From: Leucosporidium creatinivorum
Lineage: Eukaryota; Basidiomycota; Microbotryomycetes; Leucosporidiales; Leucosporidiaceae
Assembly (NCBI GenBank): GCA_001600635.1
Contig: BCKL01000004.1
Location: 600,044-664,043 of the forward strand
Length of the DNA stretch: 64,000 bases
Direction of reading: 5' to 3'
The translations under genes and the position numbers were made by a program. Below are positions 52,770-63,728 of this stretch, in pieces. Numbering within the stretch: the stretch's first letter is position 1; every line of letters starts with the position of its first letter. The notes under the pieces were generated by a model that was not told the origin of the DNA, did no database searches, and worked only from the letters and a program-made list of their open reading frames with translations.

Positions 52770-55146
52770 ATGTGGAACCGCAACGCTCGACAGACGGGCT
52801 CCAACGAGGCTCCCCTCGCCGCGCCTCGTCGCTGGGGAGGAGCTGGCTCAGAAGGAGGCGCTCCCCCTCCTCCTCCCCCTCCTCCTCATGGCGGCGGAGG
52901 AGGATACGGGCGTGATGACCGAGGACCTCCTCAAGGCGGAGGCTACGGCCGAGATGATCGTGGACCGCCAGGCGGAGGAGGAGGAGGATACGGCGGCGGC
53001 GAGAGCAGGGGAGGCTACGAAGACCGTAGCAGGGGAGGATACGACTCGCGTGGACCTCCAGGCGGCGGTGGAGGCGGATACGATTCGCGCGATTCGCGCG
53101 ACTCTCGCGGACCCCCTCCCGGCGACCGCTACAGCAGCGGCGGATCTGGAGGAGGAGGATCGCGCTTCGACGACCGTGGCCGCCCTCCTCCCCCTCCTCC
53201 TCCCATGACCCAAGGCTCCGCTTGGGGTGCACCCGACCCTTACAGCAGCAACGCCCCGCCTCCTCCCGCTCCCAGCGCCCTCGACGCCCTCAACAGCGGC
53301 GGCGAGCGCAAGAGGAAGAGTCGCTGGGGAAACGACAAGGTCGAAGGCGGTGCGATGCCTACTGCCATTACCGGTGGTGTAGAGGGCAAGGATCTCGAGA
53401 ACTATGCAGGTGAGTAGTCGCGCCCCCTCTTCGGCGCCCTTCGAACTCAGAAAAGACGCGAGCCGCTGACCCTCCCTTTCTCCCACCGCGCTTTCTCACC
53501 TACAGCTCAGCTTCGTCTTGACGAGATTGCTCGCGCTCTCCGTTCCGGTCTCGTCGTTCCTCCCGATGGTTCGCGCTCACCTTCGCCTCCTCCGACTTAC
53601 GATTCGCACGGTCGCCGTACCAACACGCGCGAGGTTCGCTACCGCAAGAAGCTCGAGGACGAGCGGATGCGCCTCGTCGAGCGTCAAATCAAGTCGGACC
53701 CTTCGTTCAAGCCTCCCGCCGAGTACCTCATGGCCAAGCGCCAGAACAGCGGCCGCCCGACGGACAAGGTCTACATTCCCGTCAAGGAGTTCCCCGAGAT
53801 CAACTTCTTCGGTCTGCTCGTCGGCCCTCGTGGTAACTCGCTCAAGAATATGGAGAGGGACAGTGGAGCCAAGATCTCGATTCGCGGAAAGGGTAGTGTC
53901 AAGGAAGGCAAGGGCCGACCTGGAGGACCCGCCGAGGACGAGAACGACGAGCTTCATTGCTTGATCACCGCCGAGACGGAGGAGAAGGTTCAACGCTGCG
54001 TCAAGCTCATCAACAGCGTTATCGAGACTGTGAGTCTCGAGCTGGGATCCTTGCCCCTCGTTCGACCGCTGACCTCTCCCTTCGCAGGCCGCTTCCGTCC
54101 CCGAGGGTCAGAACGACCACAAGCGCAACCAGCTTCGTGAGCTCGCCTCGCTCAACGGTACCCTCCGTGATGACGAGAACCAGATCTGCCAGTACGTCTC
54201 TCGCTTCCCTTCCTCGTCGTCGCGAGCCGTTGCTGATCGTCCTCTCACTTACAGGAACTGCGGAGGCATCGGACATCGCAAGTATGACTGCCCCGAACAG
54301 AAGAACTGGACCGCCGGTATCATCTGTCGCGTCTGTGGTGGTGGTAAGTTCTCTGACCGCTTCTCTAACCCGTTTCGATTGCCGAGCCGAGATCTGACCT
54401 TTCCGCGCGCGCGTTCCGTCTTCGTGTAGCTGGCCACATGGCGAGGTGCGTTTCCACTTTACTGCCTTTCTCTCCCTTCGCCGTCGCTGACCTCCGCGAT
54501 ACAGGGATTGCACGCAGCGCCGTCCTGGCTTCGGCGGACCTCCTGGACCTCCCGGCTTCGCTCCTCCCGGCGCCGCTCCTGACCAAGCTCGCGCTCAGCA
54601 ATTCGACTCCGAGTACGCCTCACTCATGGCCGAGCTTGGTGAGACGTCGGCTGCACCTCCCGCTGCCGTCGCTGCTGGTGGAGCGCCCGACGCTAACGGA
54701 CAGCCCGCCGCGCCTGGTGCTCCTTGGAACGCTGGGCCTCATGGTGGACATCCCGTCGATGCTAACGGCGAGAAGATCCCTCCCTGGAGGATTCCTGGCA
54801 ACTGGTGAGTCGCCTTCCCTTCCTCGCTGAGCGAGCTTCGCTAACCCTCTCCTTTCGCAGGCATCCTCCTCAACCTCCCCCAGGCAACTTCAACCGCGGT
54901 CCTCCTCCCCAGCAGCACTACGGCGGACAGCAGCAAGGCTACAACTCGTACCCTCAAGCCAACATGGGCGCCGGACAATGTGAGTCGTTTCGTTTCGCCC
55001 CCCCTCCACTCGCTCAATCACTGACTCTCCTTCTCCCTCTCGCAGATGGCCAGCAGGGTGGCTACGGTGGACAGCAGGGGCAGGGCGGCTACGGTGGTCC
55101 TCCGCAACAGGGAGGCTACCCTGGCCAAGGCTACGGCGGTCGCTAA
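52770..55146 (+). CDS. MSL5: Branchpoint-bridging protein (SF1/BBP)
   Basis: About eight exons. The start is [20 protein letters not shown]; residues ~25-170 are Gly/Arg/Asp and Pro runs ([20 protein letters not shown]). [11 protein letters not shown] resembles the U2AF-binding motif of SF1. The helix-hairpin region ([35 protein letters not shown]) and KH-QUA2 domain follow: [50 protein letters not shown]. Two zinc knuckles are [14 protein letters not shown] and, split by an intron, CRVCGGAGHMARDC. The tail is Pro/Gly/Gln-rich, ending [11 protein letters not shown]. It recognises the intron branch-site sequence in early spliceosome assembly. This suits the intron-rich genes around it. Confidence 0.93.
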
Positions 55147-55557
55147 GCGAGGAGCGACTAACCCCTCCCACTCACTCCTCGGCTCGGGCCTCGTCCTCAC
55201 TCACCATCCTAACGTCCTTCGACGGCTTTCCCCTCACCTCCTCACCTTTTGACTACTTACCCCTAACGTTCCTCTGACCCTGACCATTCACCAAAAACGA
55301 CTCACCTCGACACCGGCTTTCCTAAATCTCTGTGTAAATGGCTAACATAGGAGCCTGGAGAGCTGAAAAGATGCTTTTATTGATATTCTGGTGTTGCTGA
55401 GCGAGAGGTGAGCGCGCGGAGCGAGCCGACCGAATCGAGATTTCGCGAGCCGAGCTGGCGTCAAAGTCCTCGCCGACTTCTCGACTTGTGAGACCACACT
55501 ACAACTTAATACAAGTTCTAATGTAGACTGAAGCTACAGATCGTCGACAGTGTCCCT
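55147..55557. other. Intergenic region between convergent SF1/BBP and the GT25 gene
   Basis: About 410 bp with the two 3' flanks. No gene is supported. Confidence 0.6.
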
Positions 55558-57422
55558 CTAAGCCCCGACACCCATGCCCTTCGCTCCTGGCCTCTGCCCC
55601 GTTCCGACCCTCCTTCCCGCCTCCTTCTTCGCCTCCTCCTGCCCCTTCTTCGATTCCGGTCCAGCAGGCGATAGCTTCTTCTTCTGCCCCACGACGAACC
55701 GCCCGCCCGTTCCAATCTTTTTCGGCTCGGCAGGAGCGAGTACGGCGGGTTTCGAATCCTCGGCGCCGGCGTTGGGGAGTGGTGCAGGTTTGATGAGGGC
55801 GCCTTTCCCGTCGAGAGGAGCATGGGCGACGGCGACGAGTGGCTGGCCGGGAGCAGAGTCGACGAGTGCGGAGTCATCGACGAGTTGGTCGGAGGAGGAA
55901 GTGTCGGACGAAGGGTTCGAGTGATGTCGAGCTGGACCGAGGGGGTTGAGGGGAGGCTTGTACGGCTCGGTGGAGGGTCGTCCTGCTCTGTAATGGGCGG
56001 CAGGGTCGTTCGGGTCGAAGATAGGGTCGAGGACTCGATGCCCTTCGTCTCGAAGGATCCTTTCCCAGGTCGAATCGGCGAGCCAGCCTCCGTAGACATT
56101 TCCTCCTCCTGCTTCTCGCGAGGTGCCCTTCTTGCTCGTGATGCCCGGTGAGATCTCGGAGAAGATGTCTCTCGACTGGATGATGAGTGGTGGTTGCAGG
56201 GAGAAGGAGTTGAGCGATTCTCGGGCGACGAGGGCGGCGAGAGCTACGTCGACGGGAGCTTGGTAGGCGAGCCAGGGGTCGGAGAGGGCGGCGTGAAGGG
56301 AGCTGGCTCCGAGGCGGGAGACGGCGTAGGCGTGGAGGCAGCGAGGCTGAGTGGCTTGGTGAAGCGAGGGATGGAGGTAGGCCGGTCGATGCAGCTCCCG
56401 AACCCCAGCAATGACCGAGGTAGACTGAGTCCCAGTCCTGTAAATAGCTAAATATGAGTAGAGTCCTGTAGGGATAGAGCAAGGAGATGACCTACTTCTG
56501 GCAGCCTTCGCTTCGCTGTCGCCCAACTCCGAGCCAGATCCCACTCAAAGTCCACATCGTCCTCCAAGATAAGAGCGTCCTCGTCTCCGTTGCGCTTCAT
56601 GAGTTGAAGAGCAGTGATGTGCGACTTCCAGGTGGCCAGAGTTGCTGCATTGAGCTGCTCGTCCTTGCGAGCTCGAAGGTCGTAGAGCGACTTGGCGATC
56701 CAACTGTCGAGGTCGAGACGGACCGCTCCATCACCCTCGAAGTAGGCAGGATGGCGCTCCTCTTCTTCCTCGAGGTAGGTGACCCAATCTCGGCCGCCAA
56801 GACGTTCCTCCTTCAGCCCGTCAGCGCGAAGCTCCTCTCGGCCGAGCAGCCAAGGAGACCCGACGCCTCCTCCTCCAATCTCTTCCGCCTTCATCTTCCT
56901 TGCCTTCTTCAGCACCGCGACCTTCTTCTCCCTCACCTCCACCACCCGTTCGGCGATCCAGCGAAGGATCGGGGCCGTAGGAGGCGTCGCTTCGACAAAG
57001 GTGAGCTCAACGCCGAGCGCCTTCGCGAGCTTCTCCATCCGTTGACGGCGATCCTTTGAGGTGGCGAGGGAGATGCAGTAGATGTGCGAGAAGCCGAGGG
57101 TGGGGGAGTGGGAGTAACCCGATGGACTGGTCGTGAGCTCGAGGTGCTGCCGGTAGGCGAGCAATCCGTTGAGGCCAGGCTCGTCATCCGTGCTGTAGTA
57201 TAGGTCGTCCTCCGCTGAAGGTGCGCTGGGTACTTCACTAGAGCTTCCCACCCCCCGAGTGCTCTCTCGCGACGCCTTCTGCTTGCCCAGCAAAGCCCAC
57301 TTGGGGACTTCGAGGGAGGGGCCGCTGCTGCTCGTCGGGAGGAAGTAGGCGAGTGAGAGTATGAGGAGGAGTAGGAGAGGTATCAGTCCTCTGCGATTGA
57401 AGAGCGCCTGGATGAGCCCCAT
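55558..57422 (-). CDS. GT25-family glycosyltransferase, type II membrane protein
   Basis: Starts MGLIQALFNRRGLIPLLLLL at 57422 with one N-terminal span, so Golgi or ER lumenal. The GT25 domain shows HIYCISLATSKDRRQRMEKL, ATWKSHITALQLMKRNGDED and ALILEDDVDFEWDL; the EDD motif binds the metal-sugar nucleotide. Related enzymes transfer galactose to LPS or collagen; fungal substrates are not established. The intron after KRRLPE (donor GTAGGT near 56493) has two acceptors: at 56438 it gives the conserved DWDSVYLGHCW but then needs a one-base shift to rejoin the following frame; at 56425, 13 bases on, it stays in frame (STSVIAGVRELHRPAYLHPS) but drops that motif. After LHAYAVSRLGAS the frame runs to a disordered tail and a stop at 55558. 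Confidence 0.8.
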
Positions 57423-57746
57423 CTCGGTGGAGAAGAGAGGGAGCGGGAGAGGCGCCCAGGCGGGAAGGGAAGGAAGGGGGCGGGCGCTCGGCGCAGTTGC
57501 CGGGCAGAGTCGACAGCAGGGTTGGGCGATGCAGGAGCTCGAGTGCGAAGGGGGAGAATGTTGAAGCGTTGCGGCGAGAGCAGAGCAAGCGAGTGCGTCT
57601 GCAAAACGACGAAGGGCGAGCTGAGCTCCAACAAGCCCAATCGGGGAGAAGTGGGGCCGCCGTCTGATCGCAGCTCGGGATGAGATTCTGACAGCAATGG
57701 GAGCACTCCGGCTCAAGTACAGAAGGTCCCGGTCGAAGCTGAACCC

Positions 57747-59767
57747 TCAAATGACCTCGTACACCTCTACCGTCCTCTGACGCTCGGACGGCCTTCTTCG
57801 GCTCAAGCCCTGCCTCGCCTGCTCCTGCTCCTCCGAAAGCTGGTGGTAGTGCTTGAAGAGAAGCTCTCGAATCATCGTGATACCTCCAGGCGAGCTGTCC
57901 TGTCTCGAAGCCTCTGCAAGGATCTCCGACGCGGGGCGAGTATCGGAAGGCAGGAAGGGGGTGTTGAGCGGGCTGAAGACGAAAGTAGAGGGCGCAGGCT
58001 GGGGGTCTGGTGGTGATGGTGAGGGTTTGGAGTCAGAGGAGAGGTCGGGAGAGAGGTCTGAAAAGCCGTGAAGTGTCGCAAGAGGACTCACGAGCGACAT
58101 CGCGATGATGGTGAACCAGCGCTGCGCCGAAGGACGAGGGTCAGCTCGGCAACGGCGATGTCGGCGATGGCTACGCTCCTCGAACTTACCAGAGACGAAT
58201 AGATCTGGACAGGGAGGAAGAGAAGAAATACATATGTCGCTGCTCTCAGGTGGATCTGATACGCCCAGGGGAGCGGCGTAGCTGCGGGGGAGCGAAGGTG
58301 AGTCTGGAACGACCAACGCTCGGCGCTGTCTGAGAAGCTCACTCAGGACACGCTCGAGAGTGGTGATCCTGCAGGGAGGCGGTTCGGTGAGTTACTTGGG
58401 CTTAAGACGCCTCTCAAACGACTCACGACTCCTGCAGTTGACCCAGCGCTCCAAACAGGACGGGCACGAAAGTGGGCACCATCGTCCCTCGGTGGATGAC
58501 CTCGTTCACGTACCCGTTGAGGTACAGCGAGATCTCGAGGGGGGTGTTGCTGCTTTGAGCTGGCTTCTTCCTTCCCTCCTGCTGCGTCTTGTAGAAGAGG
58601 TGGACGACAGGGCGGAACATGGCGAGGGGAGGGAACCAGTGGTAGATGGTGCGCCGCGGAGGGTTGAAGGCGGGCAGGAGAGGGATGCTTTGAGTCTTGG
58701 TGTAGCTTTTGGTGGAGTAGGGATCATCGGTAGACAAGCCAAAGGGTTCTCGAAGAGGCCTGGAGAGGCTCGGCAAAGGGGTGGACCACCCCGACGAAGC
58801 GCCGTCGCAGGGAAGGAGGGTCACGCCGTTCACGTACGGGGACCGCCAGATGCCGAGAATCGCAGAACGCTCAATCCTTTCCGCTGCGAGGCCAGAGGCG
58901 ACCGACGAGGGGAAGGCGTAGCTGTGCTCGAGAGAGAGGTCAGGAGAGCGAACCGAGATTACGCCGGCGAGCCAACGCACCGAGGTAGGCATGCGACGAG
59001 GTCGTACAGGTCCTCAAAGTAGACACCTGACTCTCCACGCAGGTAGTGCTGTGAATCCGAAGGCAAGAAGGTCAGCTTCTCCGTAGGCTGGACGAAGACT
59101 AAGCTCGGCGGACCTTGGCCGCGACGGAGAAGGCTCTGCAGTACAAGGCGTCAGCTCCCACGAGAGAGCAGAGCTAAAGCTTCAACTCACTGGATCAGGT
59201 TGATGATGGTTCTCTTCTCCAGCAGTCCCTTGAGCCTCTCAACCTCGAGCGCCGCCTCGTCCGAGCCGATAGCGGCGAGCTCGACGGTCGTGAGAGTCGT
59301 AGGCGGTACATGGATCCAGACGAGGCAAGCGAGGTTTCGGCTAGCGAGTGTGATCCCGCTGAAGGCTCGACGTCCTGCAGCGAGACGGCACGAGTCAGCT
59401 CCCTCCTCGCCGAGCCCCGCCCGTCTGAGTTCAACTCACCTTCTCCATAGCGTTCGACCGCAGAGCTAGTACGCAGACTGATCGCGAAAGCTAGCATGGT
59501 GCTCAGCTGCACCAAGTGACGAGCAGAGCGCAGGTCAGCTCTCCCTCCCCTCTGCCTGTCTCGCTTCCCCTCGCTGCAGGGCATCCTCCCACTCACCACA
59601 CTGAGCATAACAGTAGAGACGTTTAGCTTGTAGCCCGTCTTGTCGCAAGCGACGCAGATGATGATGGAGAGCAGCGTGAAGAAGGAGCAAGAGAGCGAGA
59701 TCTCGCACAGCACGCTCCCGAGAACGAGCTTGCCAAGCCAGGAGTTGGTCTGTACGTGAAGGGGCAT
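57747..59767 (-). CDS. Bestrophin-like (UPF0187) channel, copy 2, internally shortened
   Basis: Starts MPLHVQTNSWLGKLVLGSVL at 59767. It shares the exon plan and much sequence with copy 1: TVMLSVV microexon, LAFAISLRTSSAVERYGEG, LEVERLKGLLEKRTIINLIQ, AFSVAAKHYLRGESGVYFED, LEISLYLNGYVNEVIHRGTM. In the late exon RWFTIIAMSL is followed directly by the position of the old donor: ~115 bases coding for the FLGFLE...IENPFG...DLDLDHFC signature are missing. Frame is kept only if the old 85-nt intron is translated (VSPLATLHGFSDLSPDLSSD and on to PDPQPAPSTFVFSPL); splicing it would shift frame into an early stop. The C-tail ends RQRTVEVYEVI at 57747. It may be a channel with changed gating or a decaying copy. 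Confidence 0.78.
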
Positions 59768-60095
59768 GCTAATGGTGGAGAGTAGCTGAGGCTACCGAAC
59801 CAGCCGTGCTGCGCGAGTCGAGGAAGTAGACGAGGTGAAGAGGAGGAGCGCAAGAGGCGGGGAGCATTCGAGCAAGTCAAGAGAGCGGAACGAAAGTCTA
59901 GTGCAGGTCGACATCAATTTGTAGCGCAGATCAGATACTTGTAGAGCTTATGAGTGATGCGTACTCTCTCAGACCACGGGTGCCGTCCACCGACCAGGGC
60001 GGAGAAGGTCATCGCCGAGAGTGGCGAATCTCCGAAATGAGGAAGCGTATATGTCGATGGCAGTCTAAGTGTAAGGTATGAAGTGAAGGTGCGAT
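59768..60095. other. Intergenic region upstream of bestrophin copy 2
   Basis: About 330 bp between bestrophin copy 2 start and the hemerythrin gene stop, both minus strand. No gene is seen. Confidence 0.6.
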
Positions 60096-61079
60096 CTACA
60101 TGGGCAACCGCCTGACCTCCTCAATGGTGTAGTCTGCGCAAGGAAGAGCTCGAAGGGTCAGCGCCGAACTCTCGTCGACCAAAAGGACTCAGTCTCACAT
60201 CGGCGAAGGTTGTCGTGGTGCAGGGTCTTGACCTCAGCGTCAAGATGGTAGAACAAGATGGGACCCCAGCTCTGCAGAATCTTGCGGAACTCCTCGGCGT
60301 CGAATGATGATGGGGAGGACTTGATCTTGGAGAGGTAGGCGGTGTAGCGGTCCATTCCTGTTGAGGGGAGAGAGGTGAGACAGAGCGCAGAGGATGCGAG
60401 GGTCGCGACAAACCTTCGTGGATGGCCTTGTGCTCCTCAAGATGGACAGCAGACGCTTTCAGGTTAAACTCGGGCATCCTCTGCGCCAGAACGGGGAAGA
60501 TGTGGCGCTCCTCGATCGAGTGGTGGAACTCGAGGTCTGTAAAGATCGGAGAGGTAGAATCAGTGATTGCTCACGAAGCACAGTGTAGCTCGACAGGAGC
60601 GCCGAAGCCAACGCCGAGAGCAAGCCGAACTCACGATGCACGAGCTCCTCTGCAAACGATATGTACTCCCGAATAGGCAGCTGTTCTCCGACCTTGTCGG
60701 CCATGACCCATACTTGCTGGAAAGCGCTACGGACTGCTCGCCCGAAGGAGGGGTCAGCACTTCGGCGAAGGGGTCGGTGGCGACGAGTGAGGCTTACAGT
60801 ACGAGTGGAAGCCTGAGAGAGCGCGCGCATATGAAGAGACTGTCAGCGAACTGACTCACACCCTTCGAGTGCAATACATCACCCACCTTCCATTCGCGAG
60901 CTCATCCTATCCCAGTCTCGCCGTTCACTCGCCGACTTCGGCTCGGGCGAGATATAATCCGGCAGCTCCACATCGCCCTTGGACTTCTTGCCCTTGCTCG
61001 GAGGGATACATGCTCGTGAAGGTGCGATACAGGCCTTGAGCCTGAGCGCGTCGATGCTGGAGATTGAGATTGAGGTCAT
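60096..61079 (-). CDS. Hemerythrin-like (HHE) iron-binding domain protein
   Basis: Six or seven exons, starting MTSISISSIDALRLKACIAP at 61079 and ending YTIEEVRRLPM at 60096. Spliced exons read MEGFHSYFRSAFQQVWVMAD, then KVGEQLPIREYISFAEELVH, then DLEFHHSIEERHIFPVLAQR, MPEFNLKASAVHLEEHKAIH, and ILFYHLDAEVKTLHHDNLRR. The pattern H...HHxIEExxxFP...HxxEH...HLxxE is that of the four-helix hemerythrin di-iron site. Such proteins bind oxygen, NO or serve as iron or redox sensors; the cellular role in fungi is mostly unknown. No signal peptide is evident, so it is probably cytosolic. The gene is divergent from DPH2 across 330 bp. Confidence 0.82.
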
Positions 61080-61408
61080 GTTGACGGATGAGGATGCTTT
61101 GGTGGCTGTGCGAGCGAGTCTGAGTGTGTTGGATAGTAGGCGAAGAGCTGCCAGTGTAGCGAATAGAGACCGAAGAGATGCGAAAGAGGCAAAGAGGGAT
61201 TGGTCTGGTCAGCTTCGAGTCAGCGAGACGGAAAGGGCGCTCGATCTCTTACTCTGCTAAGCTTTCTTGACGTTTATTCAGCACTACTACCGACCTATAG
61301 GACGACTCAGTCAGCTGCCCTACAGCCCAGCTTGACCTCTACTTGCTCCTCTCGGACTTCGGCTCGTCGAAAACAACGCCGCGAGAGACGCACAACAGCT
61401 CCAACACC
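61080..61408. other. Divergent intergenic region hemerythrin / DPH2
   Basis: About 330 bp with both promoters. An open plus frame (60979-61260) overlaps the hemerythrin first exon in antisense and is rejected. C/T- and AC-rich leader runs up to the DPH2 ATG. Confidence 0.55.
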
Positions 61409-63728
61409 ATGGCATCAGCACCACCACCCGTCGCCAACAGCGGAGAGGATGCTATCACTCAGATCATCGACGTCGAACCCGAAGCTTTCGCAGCAGGATC
61501 TGTTTCGCTCGAGGAGGCCTACGAGGTCGACATGACTTTGGACGAGATTGAGAATGGCAGTTACCAGCGGGTGAGTGGTTGCAGGACATCAGGGGTACAC
61601 TCATCGAGAGCGAGCTAACGAACTCGCTGCACCCGCAGATCGCCCTCCAATTCCCCGACGAGCTGCTGCAAGACGCCGTACCCGTTTTCCGAGCGATCCG
61701 AGACCGGCTACCAGCAGAGAAGGAGCTCTACGTCCTCGCCGATACGACATACGGAAGGTGAGCTATATCTGTCGGTGCTGAGCCAGCCAGCTCGAACTGC
61801 AGCTGACTCCCGGGAACGCTCGTCGCAGCTGCTGTGTCGACGAAGTAGCGGCTCAGCACGTCGATGCAGACCTCATTGTGCACTATGGACACACTTGCCT
61901 TTCACCGTATGCTTCTCACTAGCCTCTCCTGTGTGCCACGCCCGCTGACCTTGCCTCTCGCCCGCAGAACCGCTCGCCTGCCCGTCATCTACGTCCTGAC
62001 GAAGCGGCCTATCGACCCCGAGCACGCTGCTAGCAGCCTCGCTTCCACTTCGAAGGATTCTCTGGACGACATGAAAGCGGTGCTGCTGATGTACGATGTC
62101 GGATACGCGCACAAGGCTGGTGAGGCGCCTCGGAACTCATCGCCGAGTCTTGGTCGCTCACGCTTGTTCGTCTACAGAGCTCGTGCACAAGGCTCTCGAA
62201 GCTCAAATGTCACTACCCGTCGTCTTGAGCCACGTTGACCGCCGAGTAAACCACAGCAAGAAGGGCAAAGCGCGCGAGGAGGATGAGGCCGAGCCGTCCA
62301 ACGAGTCTCCCGCCGCCGAGGAGGAGTCAACCACCGAGCCAGTAGACACTACGCCCGCCGATGGAGTCTCGGACCTCGCACCTGCGCCTACACCAGAAGG
62401 TCTCGTCCCTTCTTCGGCTCTGCCGTCCAAGCCTGCACCGCCGAGGGTCGCTTTCTCCCTGCCAGAGGGCGTCGCTATTGAGGAGTGCGCGATCTTCTAC
62501 CTGGGAGGGGAGAGCTTGGGTCTGAATAACCTGTTGATGACGCATGGGAAGTGTTCGGTGAGTTCTACGTATTCCGAGTGAGTTGACTTCGAGGCTGACT
62601 CTACACTCGCTCAGGTCTGGTCTTATGATGCTGCTACTCGGTCGGCTCGGCTCGAATCGGGCAAAACCAACAGGATGTTGATGCGGCGGTATGCTGTTGT
62701 GGAGAAGGCCAAGGATGCGGATGTCATTGGAATCCTGGTCGGCACTCTCGGCGTTGGTGAGCTGCTTTTCCTCCCCTCTCCCCTACGCCAAGCTCACCTC
62801 AACCCGACAGCCGCCTACCTCCCCCTCATCACCCACCTCCGCCAACTCATCGCTTCGCACCAGAAGAAGAGCTACACCGTCGCCGTGGGCAAGCTCAACC
62901 CGGCCAAGCTCGCCAACTTCATGGAGGTGGAGTGCTTCGTTCTCGTCGCATGCCCCGAAAACACTTTGATAGACTCCAAGGTGCGCTTTCTTTGCCCTCC
63001 TCCATCCTCCTCTCTCCCGCTGACCCTCTCCCCGTCGACGCCCGCCCGAACAGGACTTCCTCCGCCCCATCGTCACTCCCTTCGAGCTGGAACTCGCTCT
63101 CACCTCCAAATCCTGGACGGGGGACTACATTCTCGATTTCACGACCCTTCTCTCGACCTCAACCTTCGGGCAGGACTTTGTGGACCCGAGCATGGATTCG
63201 GAGGATGAGGAAGGCCCGGTTTATTCGGCCACGACGGGCAAGTATAGGACGCCGAAGAGGTATATCAAGGGGTCTGTGGAGGGTGAGTCTGCATGTGTGC
63301 TGTCTGCAGCGAGCCGGAGCTGACCTGGAGGTTCCACAGACGCCGACGACCTTTCGGCGCAGGCTTCGGCGTTGGCGATTCGCGATACGTCGTCTGCTGT
63401 GGCCCGTGTTCTCGGTTCAGCAGCTGGTGCGTTCTGTTTTGCCTTGTCACCTCTCTTGCAACCGTCCCGCTGACTCGCCCTCTCCTCGCTCTCCTTTCTT
63501 GCCTTCCTCGCCCTCTCCCTCCCTCCTCTCCTCCGTCTCGTTTCTCTCCCACTCATACTCACAGGCGAATTCCTCTCCAGCCGCACCTACCGCGGCCTCG
63601 AGCCCCGCTACGGGATGGACGCCCCCGCCGTGATGGAGGATATGACCGGCCGCGGAGGAGTTGCTCGAGGGTATGGGTTTGAGAAAGCTGAGGGAGGGCC
63701 GGAGGGGAGGGGGAGTGAGCAGGAGTAG
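61409..63728 (+). CDS. DPH2: Diphthamide biosynthesis protein Dph2
   Basis: About nine exons. The start ATG is at 61409 ([20 protein letters not shown]). Domain 1: [40 protein letters not shown] and [13 protein letters not shown] with the conserved Cys; then [13 protein letters not shown]. An acidic, Lys-rich insert follows ([15 protein letters not shown]). Domain 2-3: [74 protein letters not shown] and [20 protein letters not shown] with another conserved Cys, then [15 protein letters not shown]. Dph2 pairs with Dph1 as the iron-sulfur enzyme that adds the aminocarboxypropyl group to eEF2 histidine, the first step to diphthamide. Every intron I can place contains CTGAC before its acceptor. 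Confidence 0.93.
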
